Shown: positions 1-10,630, counted from the first letter of the stretch. The stretch is 64,000 nucleotides of DNA from Pseudomonas putida (GCF_001636055.1 NZ_CP011789.1:1860001-1924000); one strand, 5' to 3'. Made by a program: numbers and translations. The notes: generated by a model not told the origin, from the letters alone.

Positions 1-323
1 GGACGCAGGTGGGGACGATGTGGCAACACGAAGCGCATGGGCTTGACGATGTGCGGCGCCTTGGCCAGCAGCACTTCGCGCTCGGCCAGGGCTTCACGTA
101 CCAGGCGGAATTCGTAGTGTTCCAGGTAGCGCAGGCCACCATGGATCAGTTTGCTGCTCGCCGAGGAGGTGTGCTGGGCAAGGTCGTCCTTCTCGCACAG
201 GAAGACCTTCAGGCCACGCCCGGCAGCATCGGCGGCGATACCGACGCCATTGATGCCACCGCCGATCACGGCGAGGTCATAGCAGTCGGCGAGGGGCGGC
301 TGGGGCTGGATGGGCTGGGACAC
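1..323 (-). CDS. glpD: Glycerol-3-phosphate dehydrogenase, N-terminal part (runs off window)
   Basis: Aerobic FAD-dependent sn-glycerol-3-phosphate dehydrogenase, which oxidises glycerol-3-P to dihydroxyacetone-P at the inner membrane and feeds quinone. The 107 visible codons include the FAD-binding dinucleotide motif GGGINGVGIA near residues 20-30 and the following SSASSKLIHGGLRYLE segment typical of GlpD. I chose the GTG at 321-323: no ATG lies upstream in frame, and an AGGAGG ribosome site sits about 8 bases before it. It is the last gene of the glpF-glpK-glpR-glpD series on this strand and has its own promoter and GlpR-like sites. The C-terminus lies to the left of position 1. Confidence 0.95.
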   Translation of the reverse strand, partial: MSQPIQPQPPLADCYDLAVIGGGINGVGIAADAAGRGLKVFLCEKDDLAQHTSSASSKLIHGGLRYLEHYEFRLVREALAEREVLLAKAPHIVKPMRFVLPHRPHLR

Positions 324-352
324 GGGCAAGGCCTCCTGAGGGCGGTTCACAG

Positions 353-470
353 CGAATGTGAACATCTATGTTCGTTTCCGAAAATAGTAGCGCAACAAAA
401 AGGCCATCGCCAGTCGCTGATCATAGAAAATACTGATCAGATGGCAATAAAGTGAACATTATTGAACATT
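353..470 (-). promoter_or_regulatory. glpD promoter with GlpR-like operator sites
   Basis: On the minus strand a -35 TTGCCA (442-447) and -10 TATGAT (420-425) are separated by 16 bases. Downstream of the predicted start lies GAACATCTATGTTC (360-373), a near-perfect inverted repeat within the longer motif 353-374. Upstream of the -35 are two direct copies of TGAACATT (453-460 and 463-470). ATGTTCG-type half-sites are known for GlpR repressors, so sites flanking the promoter suggest repression released by glycerol-3-P. The operator assignment is inference from the motif. Confidence 0.65.
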
Positions 471-524
471 TTATGGCGCTGTCTCACCGGCGGCTCGCCA
501 CCGGTGATGATCAGCGTTGCGCGC

Positions 525-1280
525 TCAGACCACTTCCAGGCGGATCTTGTACTGGTTCAGCAGCTGCGTGAGCGTGGGGGTGGGATGCTGGTCGGTCACC
601 AGACAGTCGATCAGGTTGATCGAGCCCAGGCGCACCATGGCGTTGCGCCCGAACTTGCTGGAGTCTGCGGCGAGGATGACCTGTCGGGCATTGGCGATGA
701 TGGCCTGGGATACCCGTACTTCCTGGTAGTCGAAGTCCAACAGGCTGCCGTCTTCATCGATGCCACTGATGCCGACCAGGGCGAAATCGACCTTGAACTG
801 GCTGATGAAGTCGACGCTGGCCTGCCCCACGACACCGCCGTCACGGCGAACCGTACCGCCTGCCACCAGGACTTCGAAGTCATCCTTGGCACTGAGGATC
901 GACGCCACGTGCAGGTTGTTGGTGATGACCTTCAGGTGGCTGTGGTTGAGCAGGGCCCGGGCGATGGATTCGGTGGTGGTACCGATATTGATGAACAGCG
1001 AGGCGTGATCGGGGATCTGCCGTGCGACGGCCTCGGCGATGCGCTGTTTCTCGTCGCGCATCTGGTCGGCGCGCATGGCGTAGGCGGTGTTCTCGACGCT
1101 CGAGTCATAGGCGGCACCACCATGATAGCGGCGCAACAGGTTGACCTCGGCGAGCTGGTTGATGTCACGACGGATGGTCTGGGGCGTGACGACGAACAAC
1201 TGCGCCATTTCCTCGATACTGACGTAGCCGCGTTCGCGCACCAGTTCGAGGATTTGTTGTTGGCGAGGGGGCAGATTCAT
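525..1280 (-). CDS. glpR: Glycerol regulon repressor, DeoR family
   Basis: A 251-residue DeoR-type regulator. Residues 1-57 form the N-terminal winged helix ([23 protein letters not shown] followed by [13 protein letters not shown]). The C-terminal half is the sugar-phosphate-binding domain, with the GTTTESIA segment that contacts the phosphorylated inducer. It most likely represses glpFK and glpD, with glycerol-3-P as inducer. The ATG at 1278-1280 is preferred over an in-frame upstream start because an AGGAC ribosome site precedes it and the protein then begins as in DeoR relatives. It sits between glpK and glpD on the same strand. Confidence 0.95.
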   Translation of the reverse strand: MNLPPRQQQILELVRERGYVSIEEMAQLFVVTPQTIRRDINQLAEVNLLRRYHGGAAYDSSVENTAYAMRADQMRDEKQRIAEAVARQIPDHASLFINIGTTTESIARALLNHSHLKVITNNLHVASILSAKDDFEVLVAGGTVRRDGGVVGQASVDFISQFKVDFALVGISGIDEDGSLLDFDYQEVRVSQAIIANARQVILAADSSKFGRNAMVRLGSINLIDCLVTDQHPTPTLTQLLNQYKIRLEVV

Positions 1281-1387
1281 GGGCGGTCCTTTGGGGCTGC
1301 CGGACAAATGCTGCAATGATGCCGTAGGAAGGGGATGACGACCAGTAGACTGTCGTCGCTAGCCTGAGACCGGTGCTTCTGTGGAAG

Positions 1388-1420
1388 CGGCCTTGCGCCG
1401 TGATCGGGCGCGCAAGGCCG
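1388..1420. repeat. 11-bp stem hairpin between glpK and glpR (REP-like)
   Basis: Perfect inverted arms CGGCCTTGCGC (1388-1398) and GCGCAAGGCCG (1410-1420) with an 11-base loop. No T-run follows on the minus strand, so it is not a classical terminator. The preceding TCTGTGGAAGCGGCCTT resembles degenerate Pseudomonas REP sequence. It could stabilise the 3' end of the glpFK message or uncouple glpR from glpK. Confidence 0.55.
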
Positions 1421-1451
1421 TTGCTGAACGGGATTGGGTGGGCTGATGATG

Positions 1452-2981
<1,530 letters not shown>

Positions 2982-3016
2982 TCAGCGCGCGCGGGCGAGA
3001 TCCCGCAGCGCCAGTC

Positions 3017-3868
3017 TCAGGAAGTTTGAGTATCGCCCTGGGTAGCAGCATCTGTCTTCGGGTTTGCGGCGTCGGCCGTCGGCAGGTTGCGGGCGATCAG
3101 GACGCGATAGCCCGCGGCCCCCAGGCACGCGCCAAGGATCGGTGCGAACACCGGAACCAGGAAGTAGGGAATGTCCCGTCCACCAGTGAAGGCAATTTCG
3201 CCCCAACCCGCCAGGAATGTCATGAGTTTGGGCCCGAAATCCCGGGCCGGGTTCATCGCAAAGCCGGTGAGCGGCCCCATGGCGCTACCGATCACCGCAA
3301 TCAGCAGGCCGATCAGCAGCGGTGCGGTGGCGCCACGCGGCAGGCCGTTATTGTCATCGGTGAGGGCCATGATCACGGCCATGAGGATTGCTGTGATCAC
3401 CACTTCGACCAGAAATGCCTGGCCGATGGATAGCGATGGATGCGCATAGGTGGAGAACACCGACGCCAGCTCGAGGCTGGCCTGGCTGCCCCTGACCATG
3501 CCGTGCGCCTGTTCGAAATCGAAGAAAAGCGTGCTGTACAGGGTGTAGACCAGTGCCGCACCGCAGAAGGCGCCACAGATCTGGGCGAGCATATAGAAAG
3601 GCAGTTTGCGCCTGTCGAAACCGGCGAACAGGGTGAGTGCGATGCTGACTGCCGGGTTCAGGTGCGCGCCGGAAACGCCGGCGCTGAGGTAGATCGCCAT
3701 GCTGACGCCGACGCCCCAGATGATGCTGATTTCCCAGAGTCCGAAGCTGGCACCCGCGACCTTGAGCGCGGCCACGCAACCGGTACCGAAGAAGATGAGC
3801 AACGCAGTACCCAGGAACTCGGCCATGCACTGGCCGGAAAGTGTTGGTTGTCGTAGAGCTGTCGTCAT
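3017..3868 (-). CDS. glpF: Glycerol uptake facilitator (aquaglyceroporin)
   Basis: A MIP-family channel of 283 residues that lets glycerol cross the inner membrane for trapping by glpK. Both pore signatures are visible: HLNPAVS (Asn71) and FAMNPARDFGP (Asn206). The Asp and Arg after the second NPA are the glyceroporin-type residues. Six hydrophobic spans alternate with the two half-helices. The start is the ATG at 3866-3868. It is the first gene of the glp series and has a strong -35 box upstream. Confidence 0.95.
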   Translation of the reverse strand: MTTALRQPTLSGQCMAEFLGTALLIFFGTGCVAALKVAGASFGLWEISIIWGVGVSMAIYLSAGVSGAHLNPAVSIALTLFAGFDRRKLPFYMLAQICGAFCGAALVYTLYSTLFFDFEQAHGMVRGSQASLELASVFSTYAHPSLSIGQAFLVEVVITAILMAVIMALTDDNNGLPRGATAPLLIGLLIAVIGSAMGPLTGFAMNPARDFGPKLMTFLAGWGEIAFTGGRDIPYFLVPVFAPILGACLGAAGYRVLIARNLPTADAANPKTDAATQGDTQTS

Positions 3869-3957
3869 GTAGGACCTTCGGTTCTTGTTGTTCTGAGGCG
3901 CAGGACGCCCGGCTGTCGACGCCGGTTGTCCATCCCCATGAACGACCGGCGAGTGTA

Positions 3958-4028
3958 CGAATGTGCACTGTTTATGTGCGTGTTTTCTTCAGAAACGAAA
4001 AAATATAGACAAGAAACGCTGATGTCAA
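3958..4028 (-). promoter_or_regulatory. glpF promoter and GlpR-like operator
   Basis: On the minus strand there is a perfect -35 TTGACA (4023-4028), a 17-base spacer and TATTTT (4000-4005); TATATT at 4002-4007 is an alternative -10. Downstream, 3958-3980 carries CGAATGTG, then CAC, then ATGTGCG, matching the operator at glpD (353-374) with one extra base in the middle. The shared motif supports common control by GlpR. I see nothing else in the 305-bp gap 3869-4173 between glpF and ybaK. Confidence 0.6.
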
Positions 4029-4173
4029 AGGTCGAAAGTGAACCATCGGCCACATTCTGACCCGCGAACAGGATCCTGCCTGCACAGGTCCGGTGCACGC
4101 CCCGACGTGCGCTGGCTGGCCTCCGGGATTTCCCCTAAAGTAGCCGGCACGCCGTCATCGACTGGAGCTGTAC

Positions 4174-4644
4174 ATGACCCCCGCACTCGACCTGCTGAAG
4201 AAGGCGCGCGCCGAACATCGCGTGCTCAGCTACGAACACGATCCCAAATCCGCCTCCTATGGCCTGGAAGCCGCCGAGAAGCTCGGGCTCGATCCGCAGC
4301 GGGTATTCAAGACACTGCTGGCCAGCAGCGAGAAAGGTGAGTTGCTGGTGGCGGTGGTGCCGGTGATCGGCACGCTGGACCTCAAGGCGCTCGCCCAGGC
4401 TGCCGGGGTCAAGAAGTGCGAGATGGCCGACCCTGCCGCAGCCCAGCGGGCCACGGGATATCTGGTCGGTGGTATCAGCCCTCTGGGGCAGAAGAAACGC
4501 CTGCGCACCTTCATCGATGAGTCGGCGCAGCAGTTCGACAGCATTCATGTCAGCGCCGGACGGCGCGGGCTGGAAGTGGAGCTGGCAGCAGCAGTGCTGG
4601 CCGAGCATACCCAGGGCAGGTTTGCCGGGATCGGCAGAGGCTGA
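4174..4644 (+). CDS. ybaK: Cys-tRNA(Pro)/Cys-tRNA(Cys) deacylase, YbaK/EbsC family
   Basis: A 156-residue single-domain protein that hydrolyses mischarged Cys-tRNA(Pro) in trans, correcting an error made by prolyl-tRNA synthetase. The YbaK fold is recognisable from VFKTLLASSE (with the Lys near residue 46 that is essential in the family), VAVVPVIGTLDLKALA, GYLVGGISPLGQKKRL and a GRRGLEVELA ending. The start follows a CTGGAGCTG ribosome site. It stands alone, divergent from glpF and convergent with the ABC ATPase gene. Confidence 0.93.
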   Translation: MTPALDLLKKARAEHRVLSYEHDPKSASYGLEAAEKLGLDPQRVFKTLLASSEKGELLVAVVPVIGTLDLKALAQAAGVKKCEMADPAAAQRATGYLVGGISPLGQKKRLRTFIDESAQQFDSIHVSAGRRGLEVELAAAVLAEHTQGRFAGIGRG

Positions 4645-4664
4645 GGGCGCGCAGCAGAGCGCCT

Positions 4665-5774
4665 TCAGGTCGCCGAACTGTAGCGGCGTACGCCGTTCTC
4701 CTGGGCCTGCAATTGCGCCGCGACACTGCCCGGTACGGCGAACAGCACCAGATGGTCAGCCGCGACGGCGATGCCTACGTCCTGGCCGATCTGGTGATCG
4801 ACATGACTGGGGAAAATCGCCTCCAGTTGGCTACCGGTGGGCAGTTCCAGACGATAGAGCGTCGAGGCGCCCAGGAAACTCTTGCCATTGATGCGCGCGC
4901 GCAGCGTGCTGTCCGGTGCGTGCACGATGTCGTCCGGGCGCAGGAGGACGTCCACTGAACTGCCTACTGGCATCAAGTAGGCGCGATTGCCGCGCAGTTC
5001 CCCGAGCTCGGTGTTCACTGCTTCCGGACTGCTCATCTGGCCGCGGATGAAGTAGCCCTGGCCGATGAAACTGGCCACGAACGGCGTCTGGGGCTCGTGA
5101 TAGAGGTTGTAGGGCGTATCCCATTGTTCCAGGCGACCTTCCTTGAATACGCCGACATGATCGCTGACGGCGAAGGCTTCTTCCTGGTCGTGGGTGACCA
5201 GGATTGCGCTGGTGCCACGGCTCTTGAGAATGTCGCGGACCTCGTGGCTCAGGCGTCGGCGCAGCTCCACGTCGAGGTTGGAGAACGGCTCGTCGAGCAG
5301 CAGCAACTGCGGCTCTGGCGCCAGCGCGCGGGCCAGGGCGACACGCTGCTGCTGGCCGCCGGAAAGTTCATGGGGGTAGCGTGCGCCCAGGCCGCCGAGC
5401 TTGACCAGCTCGAGCATTTCATTGACCACTTCGCCTTGGCGTGGATGCTTGCCAATCCCGAAAGCGATGTTCTGTGCCACGGTCAGGTGCGGGAACAGCG
5501 CGTAGTCCTGGAACACCATGCCGATCCGGCGTTTTTCCGGGGCGAGGGTGAAGCCTGCACGGGAGATGACGTCTCCGGCCAGCTGGATCTCGCCGTCATG
5601 CACCGGCTCGAAGCCGGCGATGGCGCGCAGGGTGGTGGTTTTGCCGCAACCCGATGAACCCAGCAGGCAACCGATGTCGCCTGCGTTCAGGTGCAGATTG
5701 AGGTTCTGGACGATGCGCTGCTCGCCATAGCCGCAGGCGAGGTTGCGCAGGTTGAGCAGCAGGGGTTGACTCAT
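4665..5774 (-). CDS. ABC transporter ATP-binding protein, FbpC/PotA-like
   Basis: A 369-residue ATPase of the Fe3+/spermidine/sulfate importer class. The Walker A motif (GSSGCGKTT) lies at 39-47, the Q-loop at [10 protein letters not shown], the signature at LSGGQQQR, Walker B at [12 protein letters not shown] and the switch His at [10 protein letters not shown]-terminal TOBE-type regulatory domain contains [10 protein letters not shown]. By similarity it resembles FbpC iron importer subunits, but no permease or binding protein lies nearby, so the substrate is uncertain. Its start overlaps the argF stop by four bases (ATGA), implying translational coupling to an arginine gene. Confidence 0.85.
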   Translation of the reverse strand: MSQPLLLNLRNLACGYGEQRIVQNLNLHLNAGDIGCLLGSSGCGKTTTLRAIAGFEPVHDGEIQLAGDVISRAGFTLAPEKRRIGMVFQDYALFPHLTVAQNIAFGIGKHPRQGEVVNEMLELVKLGGLGARYPHELSGGQQQRVALARALAPEPQLLLLDEPFSNLDVELRRRLSHEVRDILKSRGTSAILVTHDQEEAFAVSDHVGVFKEGRLEQWDTPYNLYHEPQTPFVASFIGQGYFIRGQMSSPEAVNTELGELRGNRAYLMPVGSSVDVLLRPDDIVHAPDSTLRARINGKSFLGASTLYRLELPTGSQLEAIFPSHVDHQIGQDVGIAVAADHLVLFAVPGSVAAQLQAQENGVRRYSSAT

Positions 5775-6691
5775 GCGTGGTGGTAAGCCGGTTCTACAAG
5801 GAATTCAAGAAGAGCCTTCTGTGCATGCAGGCGGTTCTCGGCCTGGTCCCAGGCGACCGAACGTGGGTCGTCTAGCAGGTCCTGGCTGATCTCCTCACCG
5901 CGGTGAGCGGGCAGGCAGTGCATGAACAGGGCGTCGGGTGCCGCCAGGTCGAGCAGCTCGCGGGTGACCTGGTAAGGCGCGAAATGCGCCAGGCGCCGTG
6001 CAGTTTCCTCTTCCTGGCCCATGGAAGTCCAGACATCCGTGGTCACCAGGTGCGCGCCGCGTACCGCTTCCTTCGGATCACGGATGATCCGTACGTGCTC
6101 GCCACCGAGCTCGAGGAAGCGTGGATCGGGCTCGTAGCCCTCCGGGCAAGCGATGTGCAGCTGGAAATCGAACTGGCGGGCAGCCTCGATGTAGGAGTTG
6201 CACATATTGAAGCCATCACCGATCCAGGCCACGGTCTTGCCCTGGATCGAGCCGCGGTGTTCGACGAAGGTCTGCATGTCCGCCAGCAGTTGGCAGGGGT
6301 GCGATTCGTCGGACAGACCGTTGATCAACGGCACCTTCGAGTGCGCAGCGAATTCGGTCAGCGTGCTGTGGGCATGGGTGCGGATCATTACCGCGTCGAC
6401 CATGCTCGAGAGCACGATGGCGCTGTCGCTGATCGGCTCGCCGCGACCCAGCTGGGTGTCGCGCGGGGACAGGAAGATCGCCTGGCCGCCGAGCTGGATC
6501 ATGCCCGCTTCGAACGATACGCGGGTGCGGGTCGAGGACTTCTCGAAGATCATCCCCAGCACGCGGTTCTTCAGGGGTTCGAAGAGCACGCCTCGCTTGC
6601 GCAGGTCCTTCAGCTCGATGCCTCGACGGATCACGCCGAGCAATTCGTCAGCGGTGAAATCCAGCAGGGAGAGAAAGTGCCTGGTGCTCAT
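5771..6691 (-). CDS. argF: Ornithine carbamoyltransferase, anabolic
   Basis: Transfers the carbamoyl group of carbamoyl-P to ornithine, giving citrulline for arginine synthesis; a cytosolic trimer. The 306-residue protein shows the carbamoyl-P site STRTR (53-57), the ornithine-site [11 protein letters not shown] near residue 266, and [17 protein letters not shown] in the linker region. The short form of about 306 residues fits the anabolic enzyme rather than the catabolic arcB type. An ArgR-type operator lies over its promoter. It is co-transcribed with the downstream ABC ATPase gene through a four-base overlap. Confidence 0.95.
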   Translation of the reverse strand: MSTRHFLSLLDFTADELLGVIRRGIELKDLRKRGVLFEPLKNRVLGMIFEKSSTRTRVSFEAGMIQLGGQAIFLSPRDTQLGRGEPISDSAIVLSSMVDAVMIRTHAHSTLTEFAAHSKVPLINGLSDESHPCQLLADMQTFVEHRGSIQGKTVAWIGDGFNMCNSYIEAARQFDFQLHIACPEGYEPDPRFLELGGEHVRIIRDPKEAVRGAHLVTTDVWTSMGQEEETARRLAHFAPYQVTRELLDLAAPDALFMHCLPAHRGEEISQDLLDDPRSVAWDQAENRLHAQKALLEFLVEPAYHHA

Positions 6692-6796
6692 GATTGACTA
6701 CCTTATCTGCAACGGTTTGCAGGTCGACCGTATGGTTTTTTTTGACAACGGGAGTGACCTGCGGCGTAAGCCGCACGGGGCGGACGGAATAGGGAA

Positions 6797-6833
6797 AGGC
6801 GCAATACTATAATTAAATGTCGCCTGAAACCAA
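6797..6833 (-). promoter_or_regulatory. argF promoter overlapped by tandem ArgR half-sites
   Basis: An exact Pseudomonas ArgR half-site TGTCGC-N8-AA occupies 6818-6833. A weaker copy AGGCGC-N8-AA lies exactly 21 bases away at 6797-6812. On the minus strand a -10 TATAGT (6806-6811) and -35 TTGGTT (6828-6833) lie inside the same segment, so bound ArgR would exclude RNA polymerase. Two half-sites 21 bp apart is the known ArgR arrangement. The rest of the 366-bp gap 6692-7057 holds no gene; the T-run at 6735-6742 has no hairpin. Confidence 0.7.
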
Positions 6834-7057
6834 GAGGGGAAACAGCGGGGCTGTTTCAAAGGGTGTCGTAAACCCTTGTGGAAGGTCTGTTTTTTATTTT
6901 CTACAGGGGTTTGTACACGGCTTGGCGGGGCTTTGGCAAACGCCGTGTCGCGAATCGTGTGCCTGATGACGCCCGATTCACGTGACTAAGCGGCGTGGCA
7001 TCGGTGGGCGGTCGGGGGCATAGTCAGCGCTTCCAGAACAACAAGGCAGAGGCGGCC

Positions 7058-9166
7058 ATGACCAAGACCCTGCATCACCGTGCTTGTCACCTGTGCGAGG
7101 CAATCTGCGGGCTCAATATCGAAGTCAGCCATGCGCCTGACGGGCGGGCCTCGATCAGCGCGATCAAGGGCGATCCGCAGGACCCGTTCAGCCGTGGGCA
7201 CATCTGTCCGAAGGCGGTGGCGCTGCAGGACATCCAGGAAGACCCTGACCGCTTGCGCCAGCCTCATCGGCGCGTGGGGGAGCGCTGGGAGCCGATCACC
7301 TGGGAAGAGGCCTTCGCGCTGGCTGCGGAACGCTTGTGGAGCATCCAGCAGGCGCACGGGCGCAATGCCGTGGCGGTCTACCAGGGCAATCCCAGCGTGC
7401 ACAATTACGGCCTGATGACTCACAGCAACTACTTTTTGGGGCTGCTCAAGACGCGCAACCGGTTTTCCGCCACCTCCGTCGACCAGTTGCCCCAGCACCT
7501 GACCAGCCACCTGATGTATGGTCATGGCCTGCTGCTGCCGATCCCGGATATCGACCACACCGATTTCATGCTCATCCTTGGCGGCAATCCATTGGCGTCC
7601 AACGGCAGCATCATGACCGTGCCGGACGTGGAAAAGCGCTTGAAGGCGCTGCGCGCGCGCGGCGGGCGACTCGTGGTGATCGACCCCCGACGCAGTGAAA
7701 CGGCGGCGATGGCCGACCAGCACCTGTTCATCCGTCCTGGCGGTGATGCCGCGCTGCTGTGTGGTCTGCTCAATACCTTGTTCAGCGAAAACCTGGCGCG
7801 TGGCTCGCACCTGCCGGTCAATGGGCTTGAGCAGGTGCGCGAGGCGATCGCGCCCTTCACGGCGCAGGCCATGAGTCCGCTTTGCGGCATCGAAGCTGGG
7901 CAGATTCGCCAGTTGGCGCGAGATTTCGCCGCGGCCGGCAGTGCCGTGTGCTACGGGCGCATGGGCGTCTCCACCCAGACCTTCGGCACGCTTTGCCATT
8001 GGTTGGTGCAACTGATCAACCTGGTCACCGGCAACCTCGACCGCCAAGGTGGTGCACTGTGCACCGAGCCTGCGGTTGACCTGGTCGCCAGCACCTCGGG
8101 CGGTCATTTCAACCAGTGGCAGAGTCGGGTTTCGGGCCTCCCGGAGTACGGCGGGGAGCTGCCGGTTGCAGCGTTGGCCGAGGAAGTGCTGACACCCGGC
8201 GAAGGGCAGGTGAGGGCGCTGGTGACCGTCGCCGGCAACCCGGTGTTGTCCACTCCCAATGGTCGCCAGCTCGATGGGGCTCTTGCGGGCCTTGAGTTCA
8301 TGCTCAGCATCGACCTGTACATCAATGAAACCACTCGCCACGCGGACCTGATCCTGCCCTCCACGTCGGCACTGGAAAACGATCACTACGACAGCACCTT
8401 CAACCTGCTGGCAGTGCGTAACGTCACCCGCTTCAATCGGGCTATCCTGGCCAAGCCTGAGGGGGCGCTGCATGATTGGGAGATCTTTGTCGGGCTGGCC
8501 CGGGCGTTCGCCGAGCGTGCGGCGCTCGAGCTCAAGCCGACCCTGCCTCCAGCGCAGATGATCGATCTGGCGCTGCGCAAGGGGCCACGTGGTGAGGCGT
8601 CGTCCTGGGGGCTGTCACTGCAGGTGTTGGAACAGCATCCCCATGGTCTTGATCTGGGGCCGTTGCAGCCAAACCTCGCAACCCGCTTGCGCACTCCGGC
8701 CCAGGCGGTGGAGGCCGCACCGCAGGTGCTGCTCGACGATCTGCAGCGCCTGGCCCGGCAGGTGCCGATGGAGTCCGACCAGTTGCTGCTGATCGGGCGC
8801 CGGCATGTGCGCAGCAACAATTCCTGGATGCACAACTACCATCGCCTGGTCAAAGGCAAGCCCCGCCACCAGTTGCTGATGCATCCGCAGGACTTGCAGC
8901 AGCGCCAGCTGGAGGACGGGCAGTGGGTGAGGGTTCGCTCGCGTACCGGTAGTCTGGAGGTGCAGGTGCTTGCCAGTGAGGAGGTAATGCCGGGAGTGGT
9001 CAGCCTGCCACATGGCTACGGGCACGGTCGCCAGGGGGTACGTTTGCAGATCGCCCACGCCCAACCGGGAGTGAGCGCCAATGACCTGACCGATGAATTG
9101 CTGCGTGATGCGTTGTCGGGCAATGCCGCGCTCAATGGTGTGCCGGTGCAGGTGGAGGCGGCTTGA
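7058..9166 (+). CDS. Molybdopterin oxidoreductase (formate dehydrogenase/BisC superfamily)
   Basis: A 702-residue cytoplasmic-type Mo-bis-MGD enzyme without a twin-arginine signal. The N-terminal [4Fe-4S] motif is complete (Cys10, Cys13, Cys17, Cys50). The molybdopterin domain follows, with VYQGNPSVHNYG, LILGGNPLASNG and VVIDPRRSETA. A C-terminal molydopterin dinucleotide-binding domain ends with GVVSLPHGYGHGRQG. The ATG at 7058 is preferred over an upstream in-frame start because the Fe-S domain begins directly after it. The substrate cannot be read from the sequence: the position after FSATS is not an obvious Sec or Cys ligand, so formate is not assured. It is transcribed alone, divergent from argF. 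Confidence 0.85.
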   Translation: MTKTLHHRACHLCEAICGLNIEVSHAPDGRASISAIKGDPQDPFSRGHICPKAVALQDIQEDPDRLRQPHRRVGERWEPITWEEAFALAAERLWSIQQAHGRNAVAVYQGNPSVHNYGLMTHSNYFLGLLKTRNRFSATSVDQLPQHLTSHLMYGHGLLLPIPDIDHTDFMLILGGNPLASNGSIMTVPDVEKRLKALRARGGRLVVIDPRRSETAAMADQHLFIRPGGDAALLCGLLNTLFSENLARGSHLPVNGLEQVREAIAPFTAQAMSPLCGIEAGQIRQLARDFAAAGSAVCYGRMGVSTQTFGTLCHWLVQLINLVTGNLDRQGGALCTEPAVDLVASTSGGHFNQWQSRVSGLPEYGGELPVAALAEEVLTPGEGQVRALVTVAGNPVLSTPNGRQLDGALAGLEFMLSIDLYINETTRHADLILPSTSALENDHYDSTFNLLAVRNVTRFNRAILAKPEGALHDWEIFVGLARAFAERAALELKPTLPPAQMIDLALRKGPRGEASSWGLSLQVLEQHPHGLDLGPLQPNLATRLRTPAQAVEAAPQVLLDDLQRLARQVPMESDQLLLIGRRHVRSNNSWMHNYHRLVKGKPRHQLLMHPQDLQQRQLEDGQWVRVRSRTGSLEVQVLASEEVMPGVVSLPHGYGHGRQGVRLQIAHAQPGVSANDLTDELLRDALSGNAALNGVPVQVEAA

Positions 9167-9282
9167 TTGCGAAATGGACCTGCTCAACGCCCCAGGTCCA
9201 TTACCAAGCACGACACTCGGCTTTCCGATACAATGCCTCACCGTGCCGACGACCGTGTCGGAAAGTTCAGCCGAGGTGCTCC

Positions 9283-9618
9283 ATGGATATCATCGAAACA
9301 ATCAAAGAGCAGATTGCCAACAACACCATTCTGCTTTACATGAAAGGCTCGCCGAATGCCCCGCAGTGCGGCTTCTCGGCCCGTGCTTCGCAGGCTGTGA
9401 TGGGTTGTGGCGAGAAATTCGCCTACGTCGACATCCTGCAGAACCCGGAAATTCGCGCCAACCTGCCCAAGTATGCCAACTGGCCAACCTTCCCTCAGCT
9501 GTGGGTGGGTGGTGAGCTGGTTGGTGGCAGCGACATCGTGCTGGAGATGTTCGAGAAGGGTGAGCTGCAGACCCTGATCAAGGACGCAGCCGCCAAGGCC
9601 AAGGCATCCGAGGCCTGA
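9283..9618 (+). CDS. grxD: Monothiol glutaredoxin (Grx4 type)
   Basis: A 111-residue monothiol glutaredoxin that carries and transfers [2Fe-2S] clusters with glutathione. The active site is CGFS at 29-32, and the following WPTFPQLWVGGELVGGSDI is the glutathione-binding TVP/GG segment of the family. The ATG at 9283 follows a GAGGTG ribosome site. An in-frame start 120 bases upstream would add a segment unlike any glutaredoxin. It heads a redox/iron block (bfr, bfd, peroxiredoxin) and ends at a strong two-way terminator. Confidence 0.96.
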   Translation: MDIIETIKEQIANNTILLYMKGSPNAPQCGFSARASQAVMGCGEKFAYVDILQNPEIRANLPKYANWPTFPQLWVGGELVGGSDIVLEMFEKGELQTLIKDAAAKAKASEA

Positions 9619-9636
9619 TCCAGGTTTTTCGCCGGC

Positions 9637-9670
9637 ATGAAAAAGCCCCGCCTAGGCGGGGCTTTTTCAT
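9637..9670. terminator. Bidirectional terminator between grxD and bfr
   Basis: A perfect 16-bp stem with a two-base TA loop (9637-9652 / 9655-9670), GC-rich core GCCCCGCC/GGCGGGGC and A/T tracts on both sides. It therefore terminates grxD on the plus strand and bfr on the minus strand. Confidence 0.92.
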
Positions 9671-9689
9671 GGGTGCTATCCAGGGAGGC

Positions 9690-10163
9690 TTATTCTTCGC
9701 CCATCTGCGACTGCAGGTAGTTCTCGATGCCGATCTTGTCGATCAGGCCCAACTGGGTTTCCAGCCAGTCGATGTGCTCTTCCTCGGACTCCAGGATGTC
9801 TTCGAGCAATTCGCGCGAGCCGAAGTCGCCGACCGTTTCGCAGTGCGCGATGGCGGCTTTCAGGTCAACCAGGCCTTTCTGCTCGATCTTCAGGTCGCAC
9901 TCGAGCATTTCCTTGGTGTGCTCGCCGATCAGCAGCTTGCCCAGGTCCTGGACGTTGGGGATCCCTTCGAGGAAGAGAATACGCTTGATCAGCTTGTCAG
10001 CGTGTTTCATCTCGTCGATGGATTCCTTGTACTCGTGCTTGCCGAGCTTGTTCAGGCCCCAATCTTCGTACATGCGTGCGTGCAGGAAGTACTGGTTGAT
10101 CGCGACCAGCTCGTTTCCGAGGATCTTGTTGAGATGCTGGATGACGCTTACGTCGCCTTTCAT
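9690..10163 (-). CDS. bfr: Bacterioferritin
   Basis: A 157-residue haem-containing ferritin subunit that oxidises Fe2+ and stores it as a mineral in a 24-mer. All diiron ferroxidase ligands are in place (Glu18, Glu51, His54, Glu94, Glu127, His130), as is the haem ligand Met52, so it is a true catalytic BfrB-type subunit. An AGGAAC ribosome site precedes the ATG. It lies beside bfd, whose product releases iron from this type of store. The 201-bp gap to bfd is AT-rich near 10240-10290 and probably holds the promoter. Confidence 0.96.
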   Translation of the reverse strand: MKGDVSVIQHLNKILGNELVAINQYFLHARMYEDWGLNKLGKHEYKESIDEMKHADKLIKRILFLEGIPNVQDLGKLLIGEHTKEMLECDLKIEQKGLVDLKAAIAHCETVGDFGSRELLEDILESEEEHIDWLETQLGLIDKIGIENYLQSQMGEE

Positions 10164-10321
10164 GATCGGGTTCCTGCCCTGTAGAAGTGTGCCAATGCAG
10201 GAAGTTTGAGCCCGACAACTTCGCGTGTCAAACCTAAGTTCTTGAATAATAAGTGAAAATTAATAGGAATAAGAATGTTTGTGAACCGCGTTCGAAGGCT
10301 AACTTATTGAATTACAGGCAT

Positions 10322-10347
10322 AAAAAAACCGGACGCGAGGTCCGGTT
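10322..10347 (-). terminator. Rho-independent terminator of bfd
   Basis: Read on the minus strand: stem AACCGGAC (10340-10347), five-base loop and GTCCGGTT (10327-10334), continued by a run of T residues. It lies 18 bp past the bfd stop codon. Confidence 0.88.
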
Positions 10348-10364
10348 CTTCGAAATCGGGTGTT

Positions 10365-10586
10365 TCAGGCGGCGTTGAATTCTACCGGGTAAGGCAGGGC
10401 GGCCTGTTGGCTGAGCTGGAGATCGGTCAATGTTTCGCGGACCACCTGCTTGGCGAGACACGCACACTTGCCGCACTGGCTGGCGACGTTGGTGGCGGCA
10501 CGGACTTCCTTGTAGCTGCAGCATCCTTCGTAGATCGCATCACGGATCTGTCCATCGGTCACGCCGACGCAGAGACATACATACAT
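10365..10586 (-). CDS. bfd: Bacterioferritin-associated ferredoxin
   Basis: A 73-residue [2Fe-2S] protein that docks on bacterioferritin and reduces its ferric core so that iron is released. The four cluster cysteines Cys4, Cys6, Cys38 and Cys41 have the Bfd spacing (MYVCLC at the N-terminus, QCGKC further on). It is divergent from the peroxiredoxin gene and lies upstream of bfr on the same strand. A good Fur box 45 bases upstream of its ATG agrees with induction under iron limitation, as known for Pseudomonas bfd. Confidence 0.95.
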   Translation of the reverse strand: MYVCLCVGVTDGQIRDAIYEGCCSYKEVRAATNVASQCGKCACLAKQVVRETLTDLQLSQQAALPYPVEFNAA

Positions 10587-10630
10587 AAGGTCAGGCCATC
10601 GCTGGTTGAGTCGATGGAGTGGAGCTTAAT

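Noticed and set aside
1388..1420. Rho-independent terminator between glpK and glpR
   Set aside because: The stem is strong, but no T-run follows on the minus strand.
10240..10290. Second Fur box upstream of bfr
   Set aside because: The best alignment (near 10265-10283) matches only about 10 of 19 positions, and the region is simply AT-rich.
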